A stretch of 64,000 bases of DNA from Parasitella parasitica (GCA_025201805.1 MU619334.1:45464-109463); one strand, 5' to 3'; counted from the stretch's first letter, positions 35,790 through 49,494 are shown. The notes: a model not told the origin generated them from the letters alone. Made by a program: numbers and translations.

Positions 35790-36603
35790 CACAAATGGCT
35801 TGGAGTAAAACTGAACATTTAGAAATCTTTGGATTGTATGCATTGGACGTGGAAGAATCGTCCAACTGCATGGCATGGGGCCTAATGTGGCAAGGAGAAA
35901 GTCGCCACCGTAATCCTGGAAGCTGTTGCTTCTTATGATTTAAGGATCTGGCATGCTTTTTTTTTTTGGCCTTCCAGGTACTCTTAATGACATTAATGTC
36001 CTTGATCGTTCTCCTTTGTTTGCATCTGCACAGATTGGTTGAGGTCCTTCTACCAGCTTCAGAGTTAATGGTCACCATTACGAGTTTGGATACTATTTGG
36101 TAAATGGCATTTATCCAAACTATAGTACTTTGATTCCTGCTGTTGCTGAGACTTTTACTCAGAAAGAGAAAGTAATTATAACGCACATGTGTACATAATC
36201 CAAACTAATACATGCTCAAATATTATTTATGTATATCTAGCTGTTCACGGAAGTTCAGGAGAGTTACCGCATAGATGTTGAAAGAGCCTTTGGTATTTTA
36301 CAAGCTCGCTGGAACATTGTAGCAGGCCTTGCAAGACAATGGTCTCTTATTGATCTTGATTTCATAATGAAGACTTGCATCATATTGCACAATATGATTG
36401 TAGAGGATGAACGGGATGAAGGTGATCTTGGTGATGATTACTATGTTGATCCTGGTTCAAAAACTGGAAGGGTACCGCCTACCAAAAGCGATGCGCCCAG
36501 AGATTTCGCTTGTAGATACGATCGTATCAGAAATGCTGGTATTCATAGTCGTCTTCAAAAAGATATTGTTGATCATCTTTGGGAAAATCATGGGAATCAA
36601 TAG
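35790..36603 (+). pseudogene. Harbinger (DDE_4) transposase, degenerate
   Basis: Recognisable blocks across frames: CMAWGLMWQGE, then VATVILEAVASYDLRIWHAF in another frame, a T homopolymer at 35958-35968 where the frame changes, then GTLNDINVLDRSPLFASAQI (the second catalytic Asp region), an in-frame TGA at 36040-36042, VNGHHYEFGYYLVNGIYP, and a 66-70 nt intron ending at 36240. After it come YRIDVERAFGILQARWNIV (the catalytic Glu region) and MKTCIILHNMIVEDER. The C-terminal 120 codons are intact. Two frame breaks plus one stop make it non-functional. Confidence 0.85.
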
Positions 36604-36693
36604 GAAAACAGAACTGTGTATAGTTGTAATAAATTAAATATACATTAACATATATATAACTAACAAGATTTGAACAAAATAAATTATTGATTT

Positions 36694-37534
36694 TTATTGA
36701 ATGTTATTGTTGTCTTTTTCTTTGGAATATTTCATCCTCTTGAATTCCAGCATGATTTTGAATTTTTCTTTTTCAAATTCAATGAAATCTTCTATTTGCT
36801 TGAATCGTTTTTCTTGATTTTCAAGCAACAAGAGTTGACGAGATGCCAACTCCTCATACACCTCTTCCAAGCGACGCTTCTGCTTTCCCTAATCTTTGGC
36901 CTGCTCGCGTCCTTCAGGATGTTGGAAAGCATTATCAACGTCTTCGCCGATCTCCTCGGCAGCAGCATTCGACCGACGAGCGGCACGTTGTGAGTAAGCA
37001 CTCACAGTATCACTCTACTTTGGAGATCTAGAAAGGATGTTGTAACAGTGCATCAAGTCAAATGACTTTTTGAACTCGTTGGCATAGAGTTCTAATGCTT
37101 TGTTTTGCTATTGCAGGGAAAAGAAATTACTAGCTGCCCCTGTTTATACTGTATAGAATACTTACAACATCCTCTTCATTCTCTCTACTTCTGGAAATTT
37201 GGCTACACTGGGCCAAGAACCTGCAATACTTTGAGACATACTTCGAAACAACTCTCCAGCGAGACTCTAACGAAGTGGTACTTCTTGCAGTACCAAGAAT
37301 TTGTTCCTGATAATGGTTGAAGATACGCTCCCACCAAGTCCTTCCTTTTTGGGTATTGCCGACAATTGGATCAATAGAAATAAACAACCATGATTTGCAT
37401 AGTTGTTTATCTTCAGAAGGCAGAGATTTTTTGCCTCTACCCTTACCAGTTTTCTCTTTTTCTTTGCCTTCTCTGCTAGAAGAGGAGGCAACAATGGGAT
37501 TTTTGTATCGTCTAAAAAAAGGTGAGTAAAACAT
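36694..37534 (-). pseudogene. Harbinger Myb/SANT-like DNA-binding partner, degenerate
   Basis: From the minus strand: an open block with EDKQLCKSWLFISIDPIVGN, WWERIFNHYQEQI and SLESRWRVVSKYVSKYCRFL, the trihelix-like domain of the second Harbinger ORF, and then FKKSFDLMHCYNILSRSPK, an internal stop, a basic/acidic stretch, another stop and a C-terminal coiled coil (EEVYEELASRQLLLLENQEK) as in NAM-associated domains. In active elements this protein carries the transposase to the nucleus and the ends. At least two in-frame stops are visible. Confidence 0.75.
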
Positions 37535-37690
37535 TTTAAAATAACTTTTATTGGTCTACAAAAGAAACTAACATTTTGTCTCATACAGTGTCAAGAAACC
37601 GGTTGTAATGACGCTCGTCTTTCACCATTCCAGCGTTCTGAATCAAAAGAATAATTGCAAGCATTGTGTGTCATTGATATTACTCTTTGA

Positions 37691-37995
37691 TACGCCATGG
37701 GTATTCGGTTTATCCTATACACCATTACAGGTGAATAAAATTGTCCAAAAAAAAAAAAAAAAAAAAAAAAGTATCATCCTCACCAATTTTCTTTTGGAAG
37801 TTTTGTAAAATTAGCATCTCCGTTGGAAAATGCTCTTGGATATTATTGTTAGTATATAAACGTGAAAAACTTTTTCAAGTGATGTTATCAGGGTGATCTA
37901 TAAAAGGTGTAATAGGGTATGACAAGTTCTTGGAAATGAACTCTGTGTATAAACGAAATGATTGAATCCAGGTTGATGACAAGTGTTTCCAGATG
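37691..37995. other. Intergenic with poly-A tract
   Basis: A run of 24 A at about 37747-37770 follows the Harbinger relic; the rest is AT-rich with nothing recognised. Confidence 0.5.
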
Positions 37996-38286
37996 TTAGA
38001 ACATGAGCGAGCCAAGTGCAACAAATACGACAAGTGCAAAGATGGGGTCTTTTGTGGACACTGGGGTGGTCGAGGATGACTGCCTTGGCAAAAGAGGGTT
38101 CACCGACGATCGCCCAAGTATAGTGCTATTTTGCGAGCGAGAGTTGGTACTGATCGATTGCTGATGTTGCGCCTATGCAAGAGAAATCCTCAGTAAACGG
38201 TGTGTCTGATTTCGACATGTTTATATACCTACATTTACGACTGCTAGTATGAATAAAATTGGAGCGAAAAGAGCTGAAAAACGCAT
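37996..38286 (-). CDS. Small secreted, probably GPI-anchored, Ser/Thr-rich protein
   Basis: Two exons, 38286-38233 and 38172-37996, encode 76 aa. Residues 1-18 are a signal peptide (MRFSALFAPILFILAVVN). The middle is Gln/Ser/Thr/Asn-rich (QHQQSISTNSRSQNST) with one N-glycosylation sequon. The last about 16 residues are hydrophobic and end at the stop (PIFALVVFVALGSLMF), the layout of a GPI-attachment signal. It would be a short cell-wall or plasma-membrane surface protein. It is far too short and low in complexity for family assignment. Confidence 0.65.
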
Positions 38287-38616
38287 TTTGATAGTTTACG
38301 AATAAAGAAAGAAGAAATGTAGAAGAAAAACTACTAGCTTTATTTATTTGTATGATCCACGTAGCTACACTGAGGCTTTTTTTTTTTTATCAATGTGGTA
38401 CGATCATGACGTTAAGATGCCCTTCTTTGTTTGCGCCGTTGTAATTTTAGTTGGATTTTAACCTTCCCATCTCTTTCTTCGTCGCTTCCCTTTTTCCTGT
38501 GCTAAACGCATTTCGCCACCCTTAAAATCAGTGAGATACAGCATATTCAAGGGTAACTAGCATAAACTATAAAATCCTCAAACCTAACTTGACTCACGGT
38601 CGCCAGAGCAACAAAA
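38287..38616. other. Divergent promoter region
   Basis: 330 nt between the GPI-type gene (-) and the PKA catalytic subunit gene (+). A TATAAA-like word (ACTATAAAATCC) is at about 38567, 50 nt before the kinase start codon. Confidence 0.5.
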
Positions 38617-40429
<1,813 letters not shown>

Positions 40430-40571
40430 TGGGTACTTTAAATTATAATTATTCCTATTTCTTGTTAGTTTATAAAAAGAGTGTTTTATTTTATCTATAT
40501 ATTGATTATACATATGATATGGGAGAAAAAATTAATAATTTAATGGTACAAGCAATTAAAAGATTTATAAA

Positions 40572-42561
40572 TTATGCAGATAGTTCTGTCTTTCCAGGGC
40601 CACCGTGATCTTGGTTGATCTTGTTTTGAACCTCGTTCATGATCTGAGCATCACGAATTGCAGACTGGCCACCAAAAACTTGATCCATATCTTCTAGTGA
40701 GCGTCCCTTTGTTTCTGTTGCATGATACATGTATGAATAAATCTAATGGCACAATAAATAAAGAGTAAAAATCTACATACCTGGAACAAAGATCCAAACA
40801 AAGAAAAACGACAAGACCAAGAAGCAGGCAAAAAAGATGTAGGTGCCATATGTGATTTTCTCCAACATGGTAGGCACGATGAGGCCGATAATAAAGTTAC
40901 ACATCCAATTGGCAGAAGTCGTAACAGACATGGCTTTGGCTCTGCTTCTCAAGGGGAAAATCTCAGCAGGAATGACCCAACAGATGGGACCCCACGCGTA
41001 GGCAAAGTTTGCAATAAAAATGTATATAAATGCAACACTGACCCAGCCCTCGCGCTCGTGGCTAGGCCAGTCGTGTTGGAAGAGCGCAGTGATGATGGCA
41101 ACAACAATCATACAGATAGCCATCACAACAGACGCTACCATCAGGGCAGATTTACGGCCAACAATATCGAGCAAAAAGACAGTAGGAATCGTAAAGACAA
41201 AGTTGATGATGCCTACAACACCAGTAGCCAAGAGCGACACCGACTCACCAGTTAAACCGACAGATTGAAAGATTTTGGGCGCATAGTAGATCAATGCGTT
41301 CATACCTGTAAACTGCTGAAAGAACATAAGAGCGCATCCGATAGAGAGACGATTGAAGATCCCTTTGCGAAACAAATCACGGTAACCCATCAGCCCAATC
41401 ATGTTGGTTCTGCCTTGTTCAACATATTCAGGATACATTTGGCGTTCGACTTGACGGTCGAATTCAACAGAGGTCTTGATGTCCCTCCACTCTTCCAAGA
41501 CAAGAGGATGGTCTTGAGGAAGACGACGTATTTTAGACAGCACTCCAAGGGCCTCATCGTCTCTACCTTTGCCCATGAGCCAGCGGGGAGAAAAAGGGAA
41601 AAAGAGAATGCCAAACCCGAGTATAAGGGCAAATACAATCTGGATACACAGGGGAATACGCCATGAAGCCTGACCTTGGACATTGGTAAAACCAAAATCA
41701 ATCCAGAACGATATCAATATGCCAAAGGTGATACTGAGTTGTTGCAAGGATAGCAAACCTATTTTTGACGTATATACATGCATCAGTAGATAGTATCAAC
41801 TATTACAGCGTGGATTGTATGTAGCTTACCTCCACGTAATTCAGGGGGAGCAATCTCAGATTGGTAAAGAGGCCTATGTTTACAACAAATGTCAGTCAAT
41901 GTCTAGATCACCGTATATATTCTTTCCCCTGTATATAAATATATATATATGTGTGTATGCACAGAATACTTACACTAACAAACTAAGAGCACCAACAGCC
42001 ATACCAGTGACAAACCGACTGCCCAAGAGCATTTCAATATTTTGCGCTCCACCTTGCAAAGCACTGCCCAGCAGAAAGACGACAGTAGACAAGACGATCG
42101 AGTATTTGCGGCCAATTCTATCAGCAAAATAACCGATAATCCAACTACCTGCCCAGGCCCCCAATTCCAATATCGATACCATAAAACCAACCTGCGTCGA
42201 GTTCATTGGAAACTTGTTTACAAAGTCAGGCATCTCTTGCACTCCAGAAATGACGCCTTGATCGTCTGTATATGGTGGTATTGTTAATATTATACAAGTT
42301 TGCAACAGTCTTGTCCAACTTACATCCAAAGAGGATACCACCAATCGAAGCGAAAATGCAAGTAAGAAATACGTAGGGGTTTTTGACAAATCCGGCAGCA
42401 CCAGCCTTGCCTGGACGACCTTCAGGAAAATCATCCATCTCGTTGTGGCAACTCGAGCCAGATGTGTCGACTTCCTTATTGTTATGATTATCGTTTGTAA
42501 CAGCTTGATCTGTCACTACTTCTTGATAATTGTCAACTTTTTCAGAGTTTTGATTACTCAT
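40572..42561 (-). CDS. Hexose-type sugar transporter, MFS
   Basis: Five exons, 42561-42324, 42265-41974, 41873-41830, 41758-40781 and 40714-40572, give 564 aa. It has a hydrophilic N-terminal tail of about 65 residues and then the 12-helix sugar-porter fold. Signature motifs: GGILFGYDQGVISG (split by intron 1), DRIGRKYSIV, VPLYQSEIAPPELRG (across introns 2-3), FPFSPRWLMGKGRDDEA, QQFTGMNALIYYAP, DIVGRKSALM, WVIPAEIFPLRSRAKA and VPETKGRSLEDMD (across intron 4). The substrate is likely glucose or a related hexose; QLS in the seventh-helix region (LQQLSITFGI) is typical for the family, but I cannot assign specificity. It converges on the PKA gene with 142 nt between stops. Confidence 0.93.
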
Positions 42562-44007
42562 TGTTTTTTGAAATATTGATGTGATGTAGCCAAGGGGGAG
42601 AAGAACATGAAAAAGTAGAAAAAAAAAAAGAAGATCTAAATCATCAACGAACTCAAATGTTGTTTATATATATACACCATGCAACCATAATATAGTGTAT
42701 AGTTTAGTACCAAAGTTGAGCTGCAATCAGGATCCCCTTGATTTTCTAATGGTTGCTGACAATTGGTTTCAAGTATGGCTTGCAGGAGTCTTTTGCATAC
42801 AAAAATATCCTTATGATATTTTGCTCTCTTCTCAAGCATTATAAGACAACCGTATAATGTATTACTCTCAAGAGTATACACATGCGGTAATGATAGATGA
42901 ATAATATCATGACATGACGCAACTGTTTTCGTTTTGTGCGTTGGTAAATTAAGTAAACCGCACAAACTAACGTCATACAGCTGATACAGCAAGCACAGTT
43001 GCAATCCTGGAGTAGCTGGATTCCTCATAAAGTATTATCAGTCAACGGCAGGGAAGAAGAACATCTTGTATCAATACCATATAAACCTACATGCGATAGT
43101 GAAGGAGTTGATGTTGGGCTTTATTTATTGTTTGTGCAGCAACAGCACTAGTACCTGTGGGTACCCTAGAGGTTAGTGTGACAAACTGTGGGATATCAAA
43201 CTTGAACATCCTCACCAGTACCATATAAGCTACCTACTAGTATGAAAACCACTAATTTTTAATGATTACGACAGCTTACTAAATTGTCTGAATTTACGAT
43301 TTCAAAGGCTTTGGGCAAAGCGAAATTTTATGGCGATGAGACCCTTTCCCCTCGTCATACATAAGAGCCAACATATTCTCAAAGCTCAATATGCCTGTAG
43401 CCACTGTGGCAGCAACTACCAAGACACCCATCCAAGTTTCACAAAAAGCAACAAGTCCACAAACTTTTATGATCTTAGGAATCAATGATATATCTGTTTA
43501 GTCTCGAATGCATAGATCAGTATATCAGCATTACCGCTGTAGTAGGTCTGAATCGTCTCAATCCAAAATTTTCAATGTTCAAATAAATTGTCTTTTGGCT
43601 TCCACCACATCAAAGCCACTCTAGTCTATGTTCAGCAGTGATAATATACGAGAATCCATCAGCATGAACCCAAAGAAAGATATATTGCGAATTCGATGGC
43701 TGATGATTATGATCTCAGCAGTTGTTTATGACGTTTGGGTAGCATAGTCCTCATTTCACTGAACACTGAATATGCTTGTTACAATTTTTGCTGATATATA
43801 AAAAACCGACAAGAATGTGTGCTTGGGTGGTGCAGCAGCAGTGCTCACCCATGAGTCATCCTCGGACAAGATATCAAATTCGGGGGTCCCAAACATCTAA
43901 TATCTACATTTTCTCTGTCAGATTGCAAGTCTCAATTTTGGGGCTATTTAAAGGCTGAAAAAGTGTCGAGCGTTTGTTCGTGTTGGTTTTTCCGTTCTCA
44001 AAACATA
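42562..44007. other. Divergent promoter region of MFS transporter and ADE12
   Basis: 1.45 kb. A minus-strand fragment at 43294-43485 contains a hydrophobic block (MGVLVVAATVATGILS) but lacks an ATG and shows no family match; it could be a relic. The segment 43,840-44,000 nearest ADE12 is more GC-balanced and contains a TGACTC-core palindrome. Confidence 0.45.
43851..43859. promoter_or_regulatory. Putative Gcn4/AP-1 or Bas1-type site
   Basis: The perfect palindrome ATGAGTCAT starts 157 nt upstream of the ADE12 start codon. It contains the TGACTC core used by Gcn4 (bZIP) for general amino-acid and purine control and by Bas1 for purine genes in yeast. Position and promoter identity make a regulatory role plausible; binding here is inference. 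Confidence 0.5.
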
Positions 44008-45509
44008 ATGTCTATATTGCAAAAGGGTCGTCTTTCTGTTGTCCTTGGTGCTCAATGGGGTGATGAGGGTAAGGGCAAGTTGTCCGACATCCTTTGTGGT
44101 GAAGCTGACGTCTGTGCTCGCTGTGCTGTAAGTCCAATGTATATTGCGGTAAGATTTTGCGACCTCTAATGTTTGTGGTATGAAATAGGGCGGTAACAAT
44201 GCTGGCCATACTATTGTTGTCAACGACATCAAATATGATTTCCACATGCTGCCTTCTGGTAAGCCTATGCGCTGCGTTTGTATACGCCATGCGCTAACAT
44301 TCCTTTTTATCTTTCAGGTTTAATCAATCCCAACTGCACTGCTTTGATTGGTAACGGTGTTGTCGTCCATTTGCCCTCATTTTTTGAGGAAAAGGCCAAG
44401 CTTGAAGCTAAGGGTAAGTTTTCATTGCAGGAAAATTGTGCAAAAGGAGAAAAGAGAGCTGGAAAATGTATATAGCTTATTCACCACATGCTTTTTAAAT
44501 AGGCCTCAACTGTGAAGGTCGTCTCCTCCTGTCCGACCGTGCACATCTCGTTTTCGATCTCCATCAAAAGGTAGATGGTCTCAAGGAGATCGAGTTGGGC
44601 CGTGGCAGCATTGGCACAACTGGTAAGGGTATTGGCCCTACCTACTCTGCCAAGGCTTCGCGTTCTGGTATCCGTGTCCACCATCTTTACGACTTTGAAG
44701 AGTTCTCTGCTCGTTTCAGAACCATGGTTGAAAACAAGCACAAGCGTTACGGTGATTTTGAGTACGATGTTGAGGCCGAGCTCAAGCGTTACAAGGAACT
44801 CGCTGAACGTGTTAGACCTTATGTCATTGACACCGTCCCTTATCTTCATAAGCAAATCAAGGATGGCAAGCGCATTCTCGTCGAAGGTGCCAATGCTTTG
44901 ATGCTCGACATCGATTTCGGTACTTATCCTTATGTCACATCTTCTGCAACCTCAATTGGTGGCGTATGCACTGGTCTCGGCGTTCCACCTAGCATGGTTG
45001 ATAAGGTCATTGGTGTTGTGAAGGCTTATTGTACTCGTGTTGGCGGCGGTCCCTTCCCCACTGAGCAATTGAACAAGACTGGAGAGCATCTCCAGACCGT
45101 CGGTTTTGAAGTTGGTGTTACTACTGGTCGTAAGCGTCGTTGTGGATGGTTAGATCTTGTCGTTGTCAACTACTCCACTATGATCAACGGTTATACTAGT
45201 TTCAACTTGACCAAGCTCGACATTCTTGACCAGTTGCCTACTATTAAAGTCGCTGTTGCATATCATTTGGATGGCAAGAAGCTGGATTCCTTCCCTGCTG
45301 ATCTTTCTCTTCTTGAGAAGGTTGAGGTCGAATACGTTGATCTTCCTGGCTGGGAGACTGACATTTCAAAATGTACAGAGTATAAAAACCTTCCTGAAAA
45401 CGCAAAGCGCTACATTGCTTTCATTGAAAAGGAGACTGGTGTCCCAGTTGAATGGATTGGCGTCGGTCCCGGCAGAGAAGCCATGATTCACAAGCCTGTT
45501 TCCAACTAG
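44008..45509 (+). CDS. ADE12: Adenylosuccinate synthetase
   Basis: Four exons, 44008-44127, 44189-44258, 44318-44413 and 44503-45509, give 430 aa, the normal family length. The enzyme makes adenylosuccinate from IMP, aspartate and GTP, the first committed step to AMP. Landmarks: [11 protein letters not shown] (14-24, catalytic Asp and phosphate loop), [10 protein letters not shown] (catalytic His47) directly after intron 1, LPSGLINP across intron 2, [62 protein letters not shown], and the GTP-binding C-terminus [20 protein letters not shown]. Codon use is more C-biased than in its neighbours, suggesting high expression. Confidence 0.98.
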
Positions 45510-45898
45510 AGAAAGCGGCAACAACTACCATATACTACACCATCGTTTTTGCACATAGATTAACTTTTTTTTTATCACTCTCCTTAAAACACTCATTGTC
45601 ATTTTTTTTTAATAATTGTATACATCCAGTGTAAAGAATCGACATCTTACATCTTTAATGGTTACTGGTGACTTGATTTCGTGCCTCAACAAGGGTTATG
45701 GTTCGATACGGTATTACATAATTACACATTGGCATGTGAAAACTTTACTAAACAATTGACAAATAATACCTTTTCATTTATATTATTCCTCGCTTTTTTT
45801 TTCCCATCTTAACTTATACCTGCAATATTATTATCATAATTAATTCAATTGTCAAAGCTAATTTAAAATAGTTAGACATACAGAAATAAAAGAAAGCC
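45510..45898. other. Intergenic
   Basis: 389 nt between ADE12 and the PEX22-like gene, both on plus. T-rich with AATAATT-type words; nothing else recognised. Confidence 0.5.
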
Positions 45899-46808
45899 AT
45901 GGCCTCAGCAGTAAACAAACCTACAGGAACACTGAGAAACTCAAAGTTATTACCCTCATGGCTTTTGAAATTAATTGGAATCACCTCTTTGGCAACTGCC
46001 ATAATAAGTTTTGCAGTATATTGGTTTAAAAAGTACCCCCCACGCCGTAAAATTGGTTCTAGTGATGATGAGGAGCCCAGCAACAATACCAACAACAATC
46101 ATACTAATCTAACAGAGGTATGTAGATTGTCACTCCTCACGCCTAATTATTATGACTCATCTTATATTTTGTTTGTACAGAATCCCACAAATAGATGGAG
46201 CAATAAGCTTTTGAATAGCTTGAAATCAAAGGTTCGAAAGAATAGAAAAAGAATGACCATCTCATTAAAAAATGTAAGATCACCTTTAGTTCCAAATTTA
46301 AGAGGATATGAATTAACCTAAAACTTAGACTGTACTTTGGAATCCGTCGCCTGATGTAGAGACACCCATCTATGCATTCCAAGAACACAGCATCCAACTA
46401 CTAAATGGATTATCCTGTTTATACGACATTCATGTTATTGTTCATGTCAATTCAAAAGAAGAGCAATCTCACATTGAAGAATTGTTGGGGAATGCTGCCG
46501 TATTTTCAGATTTACTCGATCATCGTAAAGTCATATACTGTTCAGAAGAAGAAGGCAAAATCCATATTATTCGACACATTGAACCGCATATCCATATCGA
46601 AGGCGGTTGGGAAAAGGATGATGGCGAGGATATTGTTAAAGCATTGAAACCCCATGTCTCCAAAATCATTTGGCTGATGACAAAGAGAAGACGGGATTCG
46701 TTTAGACCTGAAAATATAAAGCAAGAGGACCGCTCCATAGTAGGTACGAACGTCGAATTGTCAGACTCACTGATAAATACATCCATTGCGCAAGAAGTTA
46801 TACAATAA
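45899..46808 (+). CDS. PEX22: Peroxin 22-like membrane anchor
   Basis: Three exons, 45899-46117, 46181-46273 and 46329-46808, give 263 aa. Residues about 22-43 are a membrane helix near the N-terminus (LLKLIGITSLATAIISFAVY), followed by a short acidic linker and a Rossmann-like domain: KRMTISLKNTVLWNPSPD across intron 2, LLNGLSCLYDIHVIVHVNSK, EEQSHIEELLGNAAVFSDLL, HRKVIYCSEEEGKIHIIRHI and EPHIHIEGG. This order and the TISL, VIYCS...GK and EPHIHI blocks match what I know of PEX22, which tethers the ubiquitin-conjugating enzyme Pex4 to peroxisomes for Pex5 recycling. Orthology is from motif memory, not a search; a generic HAD-like or unknown membrane protein is the alternative. Confidence 0.7.
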
Positions 46809-47624
46809 AAGATACATGTATTTCTCAGCCGAAATCTCTCTTATACTGTTTAAAGTGCTCAATGTGACATGTGTTGCATGCAGAATAATTAAGTTACATT
46901 TTGAAAGGCAAGGTCCCAATTCTAGATGAATATTTTGACGACGGATGTTTCACCCTGAGATCTGACATCTTTTTAGGCCTAATGGATGCATATTGGCATT
47001 TTAACCCTTCCTGCTGTTGTCCTTTTGTGTAATGACCTTGCAGAAATTCTTTGTTTCCTGATTTGAATAAAGCGAGTGTCACAAAAATCCTAAATGCCTG
47101 CATCCATTTAGTTTGAGAGAAGTTTAGCAACAGCAAAGAAACAATTATAGACAATGGTTACGTTCATATTCATTTTATAACAATAATATATATACGCGAA
47201 TAACATTAATAATCCACGAAAACCAATGGAGATTCATATTTGCATTCATCACGTCGACTCCTTTACGTGCGCATGATTTGATTATGTAGAGTGGTACTGC
47301 ATCACGAGTTAATGATGCCTCCACAGAACTTATAATTTCATACAAAAACTACCTTCGATTGCATAAAAAAACAATTTGATAATAAAGACTTGCAATGATT
47401 GTATTTTTCAAAAATTTATGCATTCTGTTTAAGCTGTCTTCTTGGAGGAGCTATCAGCTCCTGTATCAAACATCATCGAACAAAGAAAGAAAGGAAAGGA
47501 GGTGGTACATGGTAATACTTGCTCTTTTTAGTATTCAAATCAAAACATTTAACTATAAATTTTGCATGCTCATTGTTGCATTATTTTTATTTTCTCATTT
47601 TCTTTTTATTACAACGTATTCAAT
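46809..47624. other. Intergenic with unsupported short ORFs
   Basis: 816 nt. A minus-strand open frame (about 46894-47100; 69 codons from its first ATG) converges on PEX22 but shows no family match. The remainder is AT-rich and probably the promoter of the first protease gene. Confidence 0.4.
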
Positions 47625-49094
47625 ATGCAATGCTGCTTGGGCCTATTATTGTTGACCTCTTTAACTACAAGTGCACTAGCAGATAAAATAATAAGGTTTC
47701 CCATCATTGAGCAACCTACTCCACAGATAGCAAAAAGAGACATAGGAGTCGCTTCATTGTTCAACTTCAATGCTAGAGAATACATCATCGAAATTGGTTT
47801 GGGCACACCCGTGCAAAAATTTAACGTAACTCTTGATACCGGAAGGTATATATTAAACAAAAAAAACCCTTCATGTCTGTCGAATACTAATTAAGATATT
47901 TAAAGTTCAGGGCTATGGGTTCCTTCATCCACATGTCCAACGACAAACTGCCTATATTCAAGATTTAACGAGAAAAATTCATCTACACTGAACCAAACAG
48001 GGAAAGCATTCGACACTCAATATGGCAGTGGGTCAGCCAAAGGACTGTTGGCGTACGAATCTATTACTGTAATCAAAGTAGAAAATCAAAATGACACTAT
48101 TACCAACTGGACCTCGCCAAATCATCTCATCGGGCTTGCAAACACTACATCGGGGATGTATACTTCACCTTCAAACACAAGAGTCAGCGGTATCTTGGGT
48201 CTTGGTTTGAGAGGCCTGCAAGGGGATCCGTCAGAGTTGTCATTCGTAGAAAAATTGTATAATAATGGCGTGATTGATGATGCTGTATTTTCTATTTTTT
48301 TGAACAAACAGGCTAACCATGGATATACTGGCGAGATTGTTTTTGGTGGCCTTGATGAGGGACGGCTTGTGGGTAACAATGTCAGCGCTATAGATTTGCT
48401 TAAATACAACAGAGAAGGTCGACCTAATATCGGCTTATCATACCGAAAGAATACCACAGATATGACATTCAAATATTGGGCAGTTGCTGGTCAGGGTGTG
48501 TCAAGCAACAAAATCAAACAATCCCAAATCTTCAAAACCAAATATAAAGACGTTGTGCCAGTAATATTAGATACAGGAACCACACTTTCGTATCTACCAG
48601 AGCAGGATGTAATAGGCATACTCGAGACAATCACCAAAGACTACGTGCCTCTTGAGCTCAATGGAGGAGCATCTCAAGGCTATCAAGTGAACTGCAGTGA
48701 TTTCACCAAGCAAGACATGTGGTTTGACTTTGGCCTCACAGAGGCCAGAGGCTTTACTGATGAGCCAGCTATTATTCGTGTACCCCTCGTAGAAATGGCT
48801 TTACCCCAAGACGCAGAAGACATTAATTCAGCAACTTCATGTTTATTTGGACTTGCACCTATTTCTAATAATTCTCCTCATGGTTATGGATGGATTCTCG
48901 GACAAACAGTTTTGCGAAGTGCTTATGTGGTATATAACATGGCGGATTATACGGTGTGGATTGGACAAGCTGAAAATAACTATACTATACCTGATGTTTT
49001 CCGATCATTGTCGGTTACTAATCTTGCATGTCATGAACACTATTACATGGTGATCTTGTCCCTTTCAATCATTATAATGAGCAATTTTGTTTAG
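47625..49094 (+). CDS. Pepsin-family (A1) aspartic protease, possibly GPI-anchored
   Basis: Two exons, 47625-47845 and 47906-49094, give 469 aa. A signal peptide (MQCCLGLLLLTSLTTSALA) precedes a short propeptide (KIIRFPIIEQ, KR dibasic). The first catalytic motif is LDTGS at 71-74, whose Ser codon is split by the intron; SSGLWVPSSTC replaces the usual SSDLW. The flap is YGSGSAKG; the second motif is VILDTGTTLSYLP with Asp at 296. The GILGLG, VFSIFLN, GEIVFGG and LGQTVLRSAYVVYNMADYTVW blocks are all present. The C-terminus is hydrophobic (MVILSLSIIIMSNFV), compatible with a GPI signal as in yapsins. Both catalytic Asp are intact. It would be a secreted or wall-bound endopeptidase. It is the first of four family members in this window. 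Confidence 0.95.
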
Positions 49095-49494
49095 CTAGTG
49101 TATCATGACAATGACCCTTTTTATATATTAATAAATTGCGATAACTATATTTAGCTTTTTTTTTTTTTTATTATTTTTTTTTTCTGTATCGCCAAGCGAG
49201 AGAATGAATGTAAAATGTTAAAACTCATTTGGTTTACATACAACAACAAAGTGAGGCAGAAAGGATAAAAGATATCCACAGACAATTCTCTTGGCAAACA
49301 ACTACCGTAATTTTTTAAAGTTAATAAATTTTAAACTAAAGAAATTGACGTCTTTGTTGTCATGGTTTCCTAATGTGATGATCTTCGTTGGGCTCATTGC
49401 CCAACAAATCCATTTAAAAACCTTGAGTTCTTGCTTTTTGTCTTCTAATTTGTTTCCCCTTTTCTCTTTCTTGTATCTATTTTTTTAATTCATT
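49095..49494. other. Intergenic between two proteases
   Basis: 400 nt with T homopolymers (49157-49183) and no credible ORF; short enough to suggest a tandem duplication junction. Confidence 0.5.

Larger units (their letters stand above)
35790..37690. mobile_element. PIF/Harbinger DNA transposon relic
   Basis: The segment holds the two hallmark genes of a PIF/Harbinger element in convergent orientation: a DDE transposase relic on plus (35790-36603) and a Myb/SANT-like partner relic on minus (36694-37534). A further minus-strand open piece at about 37590-37670 (start MLAIILLIQNAGM) may be a displaced N-terminal exon. I could not identify terminal inverted repeats or a 3-bp target duplication, so the outer limits are estimates. 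Both genes carry stops, so the element should be immobile by itself. Confidence 0.75.

Noticed and set aside
35614-36186. 190-codon minus-strand ORF
   Set aside because: It is the antisense shadow of the Harbinger transposase relic, whose motifs read on the plus strand.
43294-43485. Hydrophobic minus-strand fragment (MGVLVVAATVATGILS)
   Set aside because: No ATG at its start, no flanking exons, no family resemblance; at most a relic.
46894-47100. Minus-strand ORF converging on PEX22
   Set aside because: The longer frame begins with TTG; the ATG-started 69-codon version has no recognisable domain.
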